A stretch of 64,000 nucleotides of DNA, from contig NZ_JACHMG010000001.1 in assembly GCF_014204865.1 (NCBI RefSeq), positions 682,001-746,000 on the forward strand, given 5' to 3'. The translations under genes and the position numbers were made by a program. The DNA comes from Amycolatopsis jiangsuensis (GTDB lineage Bacteria; Actinomycetota; Actinomycetes; Mycobacteriales; Pseudonocardiaceae). The notes under the pieces were generated by a model. The model was given only the letters and a program-made list of their open reading frames with translations, was not told where the DNA came from and did no database searches. Of the stretch, positions 50,696 to 59,202 are shown one piece after another (within the stretch, counting starts at the first letter, position 1; each line of letters begins with the position of its first letter).

Positions 50696-51032
50696 ATCGG
50701 TGAGCGGATGGCGGCTGCCGCGACCGTGCGATCGTCGGCCCAGAAGTCGATCCGGGTGACCTCGGCGACTCCTCACCGGCCGAGGTCGACCACGTGTGGC
50801 TCGCGCAACGAGATCGACACGTTGGTCGACGTCGCGATCTCGACGGCCAAGACGCCGTCGTCGACGACGGCCACGCTGCGTTTCAACGACCGCGACCGGG
50901 TCCCACGGGATGATCAGCTCGACGAAAACGATCTCGACCGGGTTGAGTACCAGCATGATCCAGAACAACGGCCGTATCCCGCGGCTGTACGGGATGGCGT
51001 CGCCCTCGCGCCCCTCGAATCCCGGGATGTGA
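50696..51032 (-). pseudogene. Decayed gene for a small membrane protein (PH-like)
   Basis: Three consecutive frames on the minus strand read as pieces of one protein. From 51032 the frame gives FEGREGDAIPYSRGIRPLFW then IMLVLNPVEIVFVELIIPW, a membrane helix. Near 50890 it shifts to SVAVVDDGVLAVEIATSTNV then SISLREPHVVDLGR, ending at a TGA (50773-50775). In a third frame GVAEVTRIDFWADDRTVAAA follows, ending at 50696. The order N-terminal helix, then beta-rich part, resembles actinobacterial small membrane proteins with a PH-like domain. The usual second helix seems deleted between IIPW and DPVAVV. No family name is certain. Confidence 0.6.
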
Positions 51033-51900
51033 TCTGGCCCGGGCCCATGATCGTGACGAGATGGCGCAGCTGCTCGGGTGTGTAGACCAGCGAGTCCACG
51101 AACGTCCGTTTCAGCAGCTCGCTGGGTGGCCGCCGCGTGGTGTGGGCGTCCGCGCGGACTGACCAGGCGTGGTCGGCACGCACGAGGTAGCTGGCGAGAC
51201 AGCCTCCGCCGTGCGCCGACCAGATCCGCAGCCCCGGATGGCGTTCCAGCAGCCCGGAGAAGGCGATCCGCGACAACGCCAACGCGGTCTCGGTGGGGTT
51301 GCCGACGGTGTTGAACAGGTAGTAGGCGTTGAGCCGTTCGCCGAGAGTGCAGCCCCACGGGTGGGTCAGGACTGCGGCGCCGAGTTCCTCGGCGGCTGCC
51401 CAGAACTCGGCCAGCGAAGGGTCGTCGAGCTCGACGCCGGGTGCGGCGGCCGTGGAGATCTGCACACCGCGCATCCCCAGGTCCCGCACGGCGCTCCGCA
51501 GCTGCCGCACCGCCAGATCCGGATGCTGCAGCGAAACCGCGCCGATGCCGAGGAAACGGCCCGGTTGCCGGGCGCAGAACTCAGCGACCGCGTCGTTGGT
51601 GAGCGTGGTGATGCGTTCGGCGAGAGCACGCGATGCCCAGGCATGCGGGAACGGCACCGGGCTGACCGCCTGCACGTTCACCCCCGCGCGATCCATCGCC
51701 GCGAGCCGCACCTCCACGTCGGTCAGCTTGACGGTGAGTTCGCCGATCTGTCTGACGTTCACGGCCGCCGATTCCGGCCCGAGCGAGGCGGCGTCCACGG
51801 CGCGCCGCCTCGCCCACCCCGGCTCGTCAGCGATCAGCTCATCGACGGCCGGAATCCCGAGATGGGCGTGCACGTCGACCGCCGGGGCGGTGGTGGGCAT
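50914..51900 (-). CDS. Amidohydrolase with replaced C-terminus (probably inactive)
   Basis: 328 residues; the first roughly 288 are a normal amidohydrolase_2 protein: VDVHAHLGIP metal motif, QAVSPVPFPHAW, LTHPWGC, IWSAHGGG, VYTPEQLRHLVTIMGPGQI. Relatives continue with a segment like V-L-G-T-D-Y-P holding the last metal-binding Asp and about 40 further residues. Here the frame instead runs TSRDSRGARATPSRTAAGYG and Ser/Arg-rich sequence that belongs, in another frame, to the neighbouring pseudogene. A deletion has fused the two genes and removed a catalytic residue. It is otherwise co-oriented with the ring-cleavage genes. Confidence 0.75.
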   Translation of the reverse strand: MPTTAPAVDVHAHLGIPAVDELIADEPGWARRRAVDAASLGPESAAVNVRQIGELTVKLTDVEVRLAAMDRAGVNVQAVSPVPFPHAWASRALAERITTLTNDAVAEFCARQPGRFLGIGAVSLQHPDLAVRQLRSAVRDLGMRGVQISTAAAPGVELDDPSLAEFWAAAEELGAAVLTHPWGCTLGERLNAYYLFNTVGNPTETALALSRIAFSGLLERHPGLRIWSAHGGGCLASYLVRADHAWSVRADAHTTRRPPSELLKRTFVDSLVYTPEQLRHLVTIMGPGQITSRDSRGARATPSRTAAGYGRCSGSCWYSTRSRSFSSS

Positions 51901-51944
51901 CAGGTCCTCCGACTCCGGACGTGCTGGGGCTCGGTGGGCCGGGT

Positions 51945-53072
51945 TCACAGCGGCGCCATGGCTGCCATGGTGACTTCGAAGGCCGCGGCGTCGGGGTCGA
52001 TGTCGAGGCTGTGATCCTGTTCCCAGCGGCCGATGCGCTCGGAACCTTCGACGACGGTCTTGCAGCGTTCGAAGCGCCGCCGCATGAAGCCGTCGAGAAC
52101 TTGCTCGACGGGGAGTTGCTTGGCGATCTCCTCGGCGAGCACGACGCCGTCTTCGATGGCCTGGGCACCGCCCTGGCCGCAGTGCGGTGAGGTGCCGTGG
52201 GCCGCGTCGCCGATCAGCAGGACGCGTCCGCGGTACCAGGGCGCGGGCAGCAGGACATTGTCCACCGGGCGGTAGAGCACTTCGGCGTCGTCGCGCACCA
52301 GTTCGCGGTGGTGGGCGACCGGACCGCCGTATTCGGCCAGCCGCTCGCGGTACACGGCGGCCAGTCCCTTGCGCGGGAGGCGTACCGGTGCGCTGTCGGG
52401 CACCTTTTCGATGGTGAGCAGGTACATCAGATCCGGTGCCAGCGGGACGAAGCCGGCAGTACCCCGCGAACCCCGGTACATCCACAAACGGTCGAGTCCG
52501 GGAATCCGCGGGAGGTTGACCCGCCAGGCGACCTGGCCGGTGAACTTCGCCCGGTGATGTGTTCCGAAGATCTCGTCGCGCAGCCGGGAGTACAGCCCAT
52601 CGGCCCCCACCACGAGGTCGTAGCCGCGCCGGCGGCCGTCGCTGAAGCCGACCCGCACCTCTGCCGCGGACTGTTCCACCGCGGATGCGGTGACGCCGGT
52701 CCGGATGTCCGCGCCGCTGTCCTCGGCGGCAGCGACGAGAATGTCGTGCAGCCGGCGGCGGGTGATGCCGTTGCTGGGCGGCAGTCCCGGCACCGCGGCG
52801 GGAAAATCGTTGTCCTGCAACAGTGTTGCGCCGTCGGCGGTCCAGCTGCGCGTGCCGAGGATCGGGTGTCCCTGCGCCGCGCATTCCTGGGCGAGGCCGA
52901 GCCCGTCCAGCGCCCGCAGCGCATTGCCGGGCTGGATGATCCCGACGCCGTAGCCCGTCCACTCGCTGTTCTTCTCGATCAGGTCGACCTCGACCCCGGC
53001 GCGTCGCAGTGCGATGGTCGCCGACAGTCCACCGATGCCGCCGCCGACAACGAGCACCCGCCGCACGCTCAT
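51945..53072 (-). CDS. FAD-dependent aromatic hydroxylase
   Basis: ATG at 53072; 375 residues. Group A flavoprotein monooxygenase with VLVVGGGIGGLSATIALRRAGVEVDLIEK, the DG motif VVGADGLYSRLR, and LLIGDAAHGTSPHCGQGGAQAIEDGVVLA. Most like salicylate/3-hydroxybenzoate hydroxylases. It overlaps the extradiol dioxygenase stop by 4 nt, so it probably makes the catecholic or hydroquinone substrate for that enzyme. Confidence 0.87.
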   Translation of the reverse strand: MSVRRVLVVGGGIGGLSATIALRRAGVEVDLIEKNSEWTGYGVGIIQPGNALRALDGLGLAQECAAQGHPILGTRSWTADGATLLQDNDFPAAVPGLPPSNGITRRRLHDILVAAAEDSGADIRTGVTASAVEQSAAEVRVGFSDGRRRGYDLVVGADGLYSRLRDEIFGTHHRAKFTGQVAWRVNLPRIPGLDRLWMYRGSRGTAGFVPLAPDLMYLLTIEKVPDSAPVRLPRKGLAAVYRERLAEYGGPVAHHRELVRDDAEVLYRPVDNVLLPAPWYRGRVLLIGDAAHGTSPHCGQGGAQAIEDGVVLAEEIAKQLPVEQVLDGFMRRRFERCKTVVEGSERIGRWEQDHSLDIDPDAAAFEVTMAAMAPL

Positions 53073-54106
53073 CGCGGGCCACCCGCCTGGTCGCCGAAGA
53101 AACCGCGCATTCTCTCGTCGGTGACCGCCGCGTGCTGCCGGTCGGCGGCCTGCCCCGCCGGTAGCGGCCAGGCGTCGTGGAAGCCGTCGGGGGCGTCGAC
53201 GTTGCGCCAGAGGTTCTGGCCGGGGTTGCCGTCGGCGGCCTGGTAGGTCGTGGTCTCCCAGTCCGGCATGGTGTTGACCCACCCGCCGGCGTTGATCTCC
53301 ATCCGGAACCCGCCGGGCTCGCGGACGTAGAGGTAGGTGATCTCGTCGATGCCGTGGATGCCCGGCCCGAACTCGATCGGGGTGTCGTTGGCCAGGAAGA
53401 TCTCGGCCGCTCGCTCCACGTCCTGGCGCTGGTCGACGCGGAAGGCGACGTGGTGGGCACGTCCGGTCATGCCGCTGAAGTCCGGAACCAGCGCGAGGTC
53501 GTGCGTGGACCGGATTCCGTTGCACGTCAACGTGGAGAACACCTCGAATCCCGGTTCCACCTCGGTCTGCGCGGTGTGCCGGGCGCCGAGCCGCCGGTAG
53601 AAGTCGATGTCGCCGCGCATGTTGCGGGTCGGCATGGTGACGTGGTCGAGGTAGCGGGCTCCGATTCCCCTGCCGGAGAAGCGCTGCGGCCGGTTCTCGA
53701 GTACCGGGTCCCGCTTCTCCGGTGGGGCCTGGTAGCGCTCCACGTCCCAGAACACCTCGTGCAGGTGGCGACCGTGCGGGGCACGGTAGCGGTAGGTGGC
53801 GCCGTGCCCGGTCCACGCGTCGACCCAGCCCACGGCTTCCTCGGTGCCGGCCAGCCGCTTGGCGACGATCTCCGGGTCCTCCGGCCCGTAGGTGCGCCAC
53901 CCGATCCGGCCGACCCCGGGCTCCGGGCCCTCGGTGACGATCAGGCTCGAGTGCAGCCACTCGGCCCAGCCGCGCAGGTAGACCGACTGGCCCTCGCGGG
54001 TGGTCTCCTCGAGGCCGAAAACCTCCTTCATCCACTCGACGGTCTTATCGGGCTTCGGGCTGATCAGCTCCACGTGTGCCAGCTGCGACAGCAGGATCTC
54101 GGACAT
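53069..54106 (-). CDS. Extradiol (catechol 2,3-dioxygenase-type) ring-cleavage dioxygenase
   Basis: 345 residues, two-domain vicinal-oxygen-chelate protein. Metal ligands are visible in the C-terminal domain as His155 (LDHVTMP), His219 (AHHVAFRVD) and Glu270 (FRMEINAGGW); the N-terminal domain starts AHVELISPKPDKTVEWM. Its ATG follows a good CAGGAGG. It should cleave a catechol next to the hydroxyls. The residue pattern is closer to the 2,3-dihydroxyphenyl branch than to gentisate enzymes, but the substrate is not identifiable. Confidence 0.88.
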   Translation of the reverse strand: MSEILLSQLAHVELISPKPDKTVEWMKEVFGLEETTREGQSVYLRGWAEWLHSSLIVTEGPEPGVGRIGWRTYGPEDPEIVAKRLAGTEEAVGWVDAWTGHGATYRYRAPHGRHLHEVFWDVERYQAPPEKRDPVLENRPQRFSGRGIGARYLDHVTMPTRNMRGDIDFYRRLGARHTAQTEVEPGFEVFSTLTCNGIRSTHDLALVPDFSGMTGRAHHVAFRVDQRQDVERAAEIFLANDTPIEFGPGIHGIDEITYLYVREPGGFRMEINAGGWVNTMPDWETTTYQAADGNPGQNLWRNVDAPDGFHDAWPLPAGQAADRQHAAVTDERMRGFFGDQAGGPR

Positions 54107-54141
54107 CAGGGCCTCCTGGGTCAGGCGGGACGATGGTGGCC

Positions 54142-55050
54142 TCAGGCGAGGCAGGTCAGGGGGCGGCCACCGGTGAAGGCGACCATGTCGCGCAGCGCGG
54201 CACCGTGGTCGAGCGGCCGGCCGGAGTCCTCGGCGTAGACGCTGTGCAGGTTGCCGACGATGCGTTCACCGTCGGTCCAGGCCGCGAACCTGCCGAGGTC
54301 GGTGTGCCTCGCCAGTTCCAGCGGGCTGAGCCCGGCCTCCTGGCCGCGCCGGGCGACGTCGAGGACGAAGCGCAGATAGTCCAGCACTTCGCCGATCACC
54401 TCGGGTCCGCACACCGGGCCGTGGCCGGGAACGATCGTGGTGGCGCCGAGTGGCCTCAGGAACCCCTCGAGAACCTCGACGGATCCCCGCACCGATCCGG
54501 ACAGCAGGAACGGTGTGCCTCCGTTGAACAGGAGGTCGCCGGCGAACAGCACGGCGCGTTCGGGAATCCAGACCACGACGTCGTTGGTGGTGTGCGCGGG
54601 CTGCCCGGGATGGATCAGCTCGCAGCGCAGGTCCTCGACCCACACCGTGATCCGATCGGTGAAGGTCAGGAACGGAAGCTGGAGGTCCAGCACACCGTAG
54701 TCCACATCGGACCAGGGTCCGCCGTTGGCGGGCAGGCCGAGAGTGCGCATCTCGGGCCGGGCCTGCTCGTGCGCGACGATCGTGGCGGTCGGGAAGTAGC
54801 CGTTGCCTGCGGTGTGGTCGGGGTGGTGGTGGGTGTTGACCAGTGTCCGCACCGGTGCGGTGCTCACCTCCGCGACGGCCGCGAGCAGGTCGCGAGTGCG
54901 GCGTTCGGTCGCGCACGCGTCGATGCACAGCACTCCCGTGGAGCCCGTGACGAAGCCGCTGTTGTTGATCATCCAGCTGCCGTCGGGCTGCACGAACGCG
55001 TAGACACCGTCGGAGACCTCCTCGGCGCGGCCCGGCTCAGGCCGGTTCAC
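54142..55050 (-). CDS. Metallo-beta-lactamase-fold hydrolase
   Basis: GTG at 55050 after TGGAGGAG; 302 residues. Zinc motif THHHPDHTAGN, a second His in VAHEQ, Asp in LFAGDLLFNGG and His in VPGHGPVCG make a complete MBL site. Overlaps the FAH-family gene upstream (GTGA). In this cluster it likely hydrolyses a ring-fission intermediate such as a lactone or thioester. Confidence 0.85.
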   Translation of the reverse strand: MNRPEPGRAEEVSDGVYAFVQPDGSWMINNSGFVTGSTGVLCIDACATERRTRDLLAAVAEVSTAPVRTLVNTHHHPDHTAGNGYFPTATIVAHEQARPEMRTLGLPANGGPWSDVDYGVLDLQLPFLTFTDRITVWVEDLRCELIHPGQPAHTTNDVVVWIPERAVLFAGDLLFNGGTPFLLSGSVRGSVEVLEGFLRPLGATTIVPGHGPVCGPEVIGEVLDYLRFVLDVARRGQEAGLSPLELARHTDLGRFAAWTDGERIVGNLHSVYAEDSGRPLDHGAALRDMVAFTGGRPLTCLA

Positions 55051-56003
55051 CGGGGCTCCTCCACGCATGTGTTGCGCTGCACGCCGATGCCGGAGATCCC
55101 GGCCTCCAGCACATCACCGGGCTCGAGCCAGCGCCGCCACTTGCCGCCGTTGCCCGCCGGGCTGCCGGTGAGGACCAGGTCGCCCGGGTACAGCGTGGTC
55201 GCCGCCGAGGCGGCCGCGACGAGCGCTTCGACGTCGAAGAGCAGGTTCGCGGCGACGTCGGACTGCTTGCGTTCCCCGTTGAGGTCGAGTGTGATCGCCA
55301 GCTGCCGGTAGTCCGGCAGCACCGTGATCGGGGTGATGAACGGCCCGGTCGGCAAGAAGGTGGGGCGGTTCTTCGCCCGGACCCAGTCACCGCCCAGCGG
55401 CCGGTGTTCCGCGGGGAACTGGAGGTCGCGGGCACTGATGTCGTTGCACACGGTGAATCCCGCGACGTGCTGCAGGGCGCGTTCGCGCGGCACCCGGTGC
55501 GCGGTCCTGCCGATCACCGCGGTCAGCTCGGCCTCCCAGTCCACCTGGGCGGACTCGGCGGGCAGCAGCACGTCGTCGTCCGGTCCGCAGATCGCGGCGG
55601 GCAGGCCGCTGAACAGGAACGGACTGCCGGTGCGGACCTTGTCGTCCATCATCTTCTCGGCGTCGCGGCGCACCTCGTCGTCGCTGCGGGTGTCGTCCGG
55701 TTCCCGGCCGGAGAGCACGATTTCGGCGACGTGGCTGCGGTAGTTGGCGCCGGCCTGGAGGATCTGGCGCGGCCTCAGGGGCGCGCGCACCGACAGCGCC
55801 GCCAGCGACCTGCCGTCACCGGCGGCGAGCGTCGAGGCGAGCTCCGGCAGCCGTGTGCTCGCCGCCTCCCAGTCCTCCAGCAGGTCCCGGACCGTCTCCC
55901 ATTCCTGCAGCGGCAGCACTCGCTCGCCGGAGACGAGACCGGGGAACTCACCGCTGCCGTCCGAAAAGGTCCCCAGCGCGTAGCCGTCGACCCATCGCGT
56001 CAT
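55047..56003 (-). CDS. Fumarylacetoacetate-hydrolase-family protein 1
   Basis: 318 residues. FAH fold markers: QILQAGANYRSHVAE, DWEAELTAVIGRTAHRVP with metal-binding Glu, AGFTVCNDISARDLQF, PLGGDWVRAKNRPTFLPTGPFI and GDLVLTGSPAGNG. These enzymes hydrolyse or hydrate acylpyruvates and 2-hydroxy-dienoates from ring cleavage. Probably first gene of the minus-strand ring-cleavage operon. Confidence 0.88.
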   Translation of the reverse strand: MTRWVDGYALGTFSDGSGEFPGLVSGERVLPLQEWETVRDLLEDWEAASTRLPELASTLAAGDGRSLAALSVRAPLRPRQILQAGANYRSHVAEIVLSGREPDDTRSDDEVRRDAEKMMDDKVRTGSPFLFSGLPAAICGPDDDVLLPAESAQVDWEAELTAVIGRTAHRVPRERALQHVAGFTVCNDISARDLQFPAEHRPLGGDWVRAKNRPTFLPTGPFITPITVLPDYRQLAITLDLNGERKQSDVAANLLFDVEALVAAASAATTLYPGDLVLTGSPAGNGGKWRRWLEPGDVLEAGISGIGVQRNTCVEEPR

Positions 56004-56062
56004 CGCGTCCTCCTTCGACGCGTCCGACGCTACGAGCAGCGGGGGCGAGTGCGGAAATACGC

Positions 56063-56077
56063 GGTATGGATACCAGC
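56063..56077. promoter_or_regulatory. Candidate LysR site, copy 1
   Basis: GGTATGGATACCAGC contains the symmetric arms GGTAT and ATACC and the decamer GGATACCAGC that recurs at 57036-57045 before the second FAH gene. It lies about 60 bp upstream of FAH 1, abutting the lysR stop. Confidence 0.5.
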
Positions 56078-56991
56078 TATCCCGCGACGGCGAGCAGCTG
56101 CTCCCGCAGCCAGCGGTGCCCTGGATCGCCCTCGCGCCTGCTGTGCCAGTACACGGATTCGCGCACCGGACGCAGGGGGAACTCCGGTTCCAGCAGGGTG
56201 ATGTCGGCGGCCGGCGTGAGCTTCTGACCGAGGCTTTCCGGAATGATCGTGACCAGGTCCGTTCCGGCCAGCAGAAACGGCATGGTGATGAAGGTGACCG
56301 AGGTCGCCTCCACCCTCGGTGTCACGCCTGCCCGCTCCAGATCCTCGTCCATCAGGCTGCAGCCACTCGGCGGTGCGAACGCCAGGTACGGGTACTCGGC
56401 CAGCGCCTGCAAGGAAAGCGACCCGTCGGCCAGCGGGTGCTGCGACCACACCGCGCCCACGTAGCGGTCCCGGAGCACCGAGGCGTGCGAACACGAGCTC
56501 CACACCAGGTCATCGGCCAGCACTTCGGGGAGGATGACCAGGTCGATCTCGTCGCGTTCGATCATGCGTGCGGCATCGGCGGACAGCGCACCCAGCTCCA
56601 GCCGGATGTTGGGCACCGCACCGTTGACGCGTTCCAGCAACGGCCGCATGAGCACGACCCCCGCGTAGTCGCTGGCCATCACGGTGAAGGTCCGCTCGTC
56701 GTGCGCGGGGTCGAAGCCCGGGGGCGCGACGATCTGCTGCTCGATCGTGGCCAGCACCTCCCGCACCGGTTCGATCAGCGCTTCCCCGCGCGGGGTCAGC
56801 CGCAGGTAGCGCCCCTGCTTGACCAGCAGCGGATCGTCGAGGATCCGGCGCAGCCGGGCCAGCGCGGTGCTCGTCGCCGGCTGCGACAGGTGCAGTCGCG
56901 CGGCCGCGCGGGTGACGTTCTGCTCGCGCAGCAGCGCGTCGAGCACCACCAGCAGGTTCAGGTCCAGCTGTCCCAGGTTCACCCTGCTCAC
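56077..56991 (-). CDS. LysR-family regulator of the ring-cleavage cluster
   Basis: 304 residues, NodD-like LysR: LDLNLLVVLDALLREQNVTRAAARLHLSQPATSTALARLRRILDDPLLVKQGRYLRLTPRGEAL, followed by a substrate-binding-protein-like effector domain (FTVMASDYAGVVLMRPLLERV). It stands between the minus-strand operon starting with FAH 1 and the divergent FAH 2 gene, and likely activates both in response to an aromatic intermediate. Confidence 0.92.
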   Translation of the reverse strand: MSRVNLGQLDLNLLVVLDALLREQNVTRAAARLHLSQPATSTALARLRRILDDPLLVKQGRYLRLTPRGEALIEPVREVLATIEQQIVAPPGFDPAHDERTFTVMASDYAGVVLMRPLLERVNGAVPNIRLELGALSADAARMIERDEIDLVILPEVLADDLVWSSCSHASVLRDRYVGAVWSQHPLADGSLSLQALAEYPYLAFAPPSGCSLMDEDLERAGVTPRVEATSVTFITMPFLLAGTDLVTIIPESLGQKLTPAADITLLEPEFPLRPVRESVYWHSRREGDPGHRWLREQLLAVAG

Positions 56992-57035
56992 TCCTTCAGC
57001 GCCGTCGCCGCGATCTTACGAGGCATCCACCGCGC

Positions 57036-57045
57036 GGATACCAGC
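57036..57045. promoter_or_regulatory. Candidate LysR site, copy 2
   Basis: GGATACCAGC, identical to the decamer at 56068-56077, in the divergent gap between lysR and FAH 2. The shared word at both promoters is the best operator candidate in the cluster. Confidence 0.45.
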
Positions 57046-57115
57046 CAGCCGATCTGCGCATTTCCGCCGTCCGCGCGCGCCTTCTTAGCATCGCCACGGA
57101 CCACGAGGAGGCGTC

Positions 57116-58060
57116 ATGCGAATCGTCCGGCACCGCACGGATCAGGGCCCGAGACTCGCCGTGCTCGACGACGAGGACGTCCTGATCGACCTGCCGGCAG
57201 GGCTCGACCTGCCGACGCTGCTCGCCGACGACGGCAGGCTCGCCGCAACCGCCCACACCGCCAGGCGGACGGCCTCGCGAGGCGTGCCGCTCAACGAGGC
57301 CGAGCTGATGACTCCGCTGGATCCGCCCACCGTGCGGGACTTCTCCACCTTCCCCGAGCACACCGCGGGCATCGCCAGGAACCTCGATCCGAACGCCGGT
57401 GTCCCGGAGGAGTTCTGGCAGATTCCCGCGTTCTACTTCTCCAACCCCTATGCCACCATCGGCCCGCACGACGACGTTCCCGTTCCACCGGGATGCGAGC
57501 GGTTCGATTTCGAGCTGGAGGTGGCGGCCGTGGTCGGCCGTGCGGGAGGAGACCTCACCGTCGAGCAGGCCGCCGAGCACATCGCCGGGTTCGTGGTGTT
57601 CAACGACTTCTCCGCGCGCGACATCCAGTTCCACGAGATGCGACTGCGGCTCGGGCCTGCCAAGGGAAAGGACACCGCCACCTCGCTGGGCACCGTGTTC
57701 GTGACCGCCGACGAACTGCGGCACCGGGCGTCGGGAACCTCCTACGACCTGACCATGCGCGTGCTGGTCAACGACGAGGAGATCGGTACCGACCGGCTCG
57801 ACAACATGGCCTGGAGCTTCCCGTCCCTCGCTGCGTACGCCTCGCGGGGCACCGAGATCCGCCCGGGCGACCTGCTCGGCTCCGGAACCTGCCGTAACGG
57901 CTGCCTGGCCGAACTGTGGGGCCGCCACGGGCCCGGCTTTCACCCGTCGCTGCAGCCGGGTGACGTCGTCACCACCGAGGTGGAGCTGCTCGGCGGTACC
58001 CGCAACCGCATCGTGACCGGCGCCGCACCGCACCCGATCCGCCCCGGGGTCAGCTCATGA
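57116..58060 (+). CDS. Fumarylacetoacetate-hydrolase-family protein 2
   Basis: 314 residues after GGAGG. FAH motifs: RDFSTFPEH, FDFELEVAAVVGR with metal Glu, FVVFNDFSARDIQFHEM, GPAKGKDTATSLGTVFVTADEL and GDLLGSGTCRNGC. Only distantly like FAH 1, so the two probably take successive steps or different substrates. Divergent from lysR and single. Confidence 0.87.
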   Translation: MRIVRHRTDQGPRLAVLDDEDVLIDLPAGLDLPTLLADDGRLAATAHTARRTASRGVPLNEAELMTPLDPPTVRDFSTFPEHTAGIARNLDPNAGVPEEFWQIPAFYFSNPYATIGPHDDVPVPPGCERFDFELEVAAVVGRAGGDLTVEQAAEHIAGFVVFNDFSARDIQFHEMRLRLGPAKGKDTATSLGTVFVTADELRHRASGTSYDLTMRVLVNDEEIGTDRLDNMAWSFPSLAAYASRGTEIRPGDLLGSGTCRNGCLAELWGRHGPGFHPSLQPGDVVTTEVELLGGTRNRIVTGAAPHPIRPGVSS

Positions 58061-58145
58061 CGCGCGTGCCGACCTGATGCGGCGTGCCCCCTTCGGCGCA
58101 CCGCCCTTCCGGCGCAGCGACTTCGTAGTGAGCTGACTCACCAGA

Positions 58146-58183
58146 GGTTCCCGGCGGCGCGCGGGAACCGGGTCCGCGGTTCC
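58146..58183 (+). promoter_or_regulatory. Mutually exclusive hairpins before the siderophore importer
   Basis: GGTTCCCG (58146-58153), CGGGAACC (58162-58169) and GGTTCC (58178-58183) are spaced so that the middle arm can pair with either flank. The first pairing is an 8-bp stem, the second a 6-bp stem. It may serve as a terminator for the gene before or as leader structure for the one after; no riboswitch class is recognised. Confidence 0.4.
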
Positions 58184-58230
58184 TTCGACCACTGTTCTCG
58201 GAAACGTCGATGACGTCGAGGGAGCAGCCG

Positions 58231-59202
58231 GTGAGAGCACTGCGTCGGACGGCCGCCGCCATGGCCCTCCTTTTCGGACTGGCCGCGTGTGGCAGCGTTG
58301 ATCCGGTCCGGCCCGCCGCGGCCCCGGCCAGTTCGGCGACCACGCGCGCCGCGGCCTGCCCCGCGCCGCCGCGGCTGCCGCGTCCGCCGCAGCGGGTGGT
58401 CACGATGGACGGCGGTGCCGCTGCGATCCTCGAACGGCTGGGCGTCGCCGACAGGATCGTCGGCACCGCGGCGCCGGACTTCTTCACGGCCTTCTCCGGC
58501 GACGAGGCGGCGAAGCTGGTGCGGATCGCGGTGATCGACCCGGGACAGGGCAACGCCGAGGCGGTCATCGCGGCACGGCCCGACCTCGTCGTCGGTGTCT
58601 CGAGTTACAGCTTCGGTGGTTTCGACGGCACCCCGACCGTGGACCAGTTGGCAGCAGCCGGCGCGAAATCGCTTGTCGCGTGCGACACCGGGCAGGGTGC
58701 GGCGGTCGAGGACCTGTCCTCCACGACCACGTTCATCCGGCAGCTCGCCGAGGTTTTCGGCGTCGAACAACGCGGCGCCGACCTGATCTCGGAGATCGAC
58801 CGGGCGGGGCACGCCTCGGGCACGCCGGTGCGAGTACTGGCGCTCTCGGCTCCTCCCGCGGCCGGCCGCCCCGTGCGGGTCCAGGGTGGTACCGGACTGG
58901 CCAACGGCGTCATCACGTTGGCCGGAGGGAAGAACGTCGCCGAAGACGCACTGCAGGATTTCGCGACCCTCAGCGCCGAAGAGATCGTGAGGCGCGATCC
59001 GCAGGCGATCGTCGTGATCTCCGGGTTCTCCCCGGTCAGCGACGAGGACCTGCTCCGTTCCGTCCGCCGCAGCCCGGTGCTCGCCGGGACCACCGCGGTG
59101 AAGGAGAACCGGTTCGTGGTGGTGCCGCAGAGCATTCTGCTTTCCCCGAGCGTGCTGAACGGAGACGCCGTGGCGAAGATCGCCGGCGCGCTTCACCCAT
59201 GA
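58231..59202 (+). CDS. Siderophore-binding lipoprotein (FecB/FepB type)
   Basis: GTG at 58231 chosen because GAGGGAG precedes it; 323 residues. Lipobox FGLAAC (Cys20), then a class III binding protein: QRVVTMDGGAAAILERLGVADRIVG, EAVIAARPDLVVG, and the C-terminal lobe ALSAEEIVRRDPQAIVVIS-like segment. Delivers a ferric siderophore to the FecCD-type permease, encoded with a 4-nt overlap. No iron box is visible upstream, unlike the reductase at 2665-3468. Confidence 0.87.
   Translation: MRALRRTAAAMALLFGLAACGSVDPVRPAAAPASSATTRAAACPAPPRLPRPPQRVVTMDGGAAAILERLGVADRIVGTAAPDFFTAFSGDEAAKLVRIAVIDPGQGNAEAVIAARPDLVVGVSSYSFGGFDGTPTVDQLAAAGAKSLVACDTGQGAAVEDLSSTTTFIRQLAEVFGVEQRGADLISEIDRAGHASGTPVRVLALSAPPAAGRPVRVQGGTGLANGVITLAGGKNVAEDALQDFATLSAEEIVRRDPQAIVVISGFSPVSDEDLLRSVRRSPVLAGTTAVKENRFVVVPQSILLSPSVLNGDAVAKIAGALHP

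Noticed and set aside
51945..54035. 696-residue minus-strand frame spanning the hydroxylase and the dioxygenase
   Set aside because: Its first half is the dioxygenase gene in the wrong frame; the real hydroxylase starts at 53072 within it.
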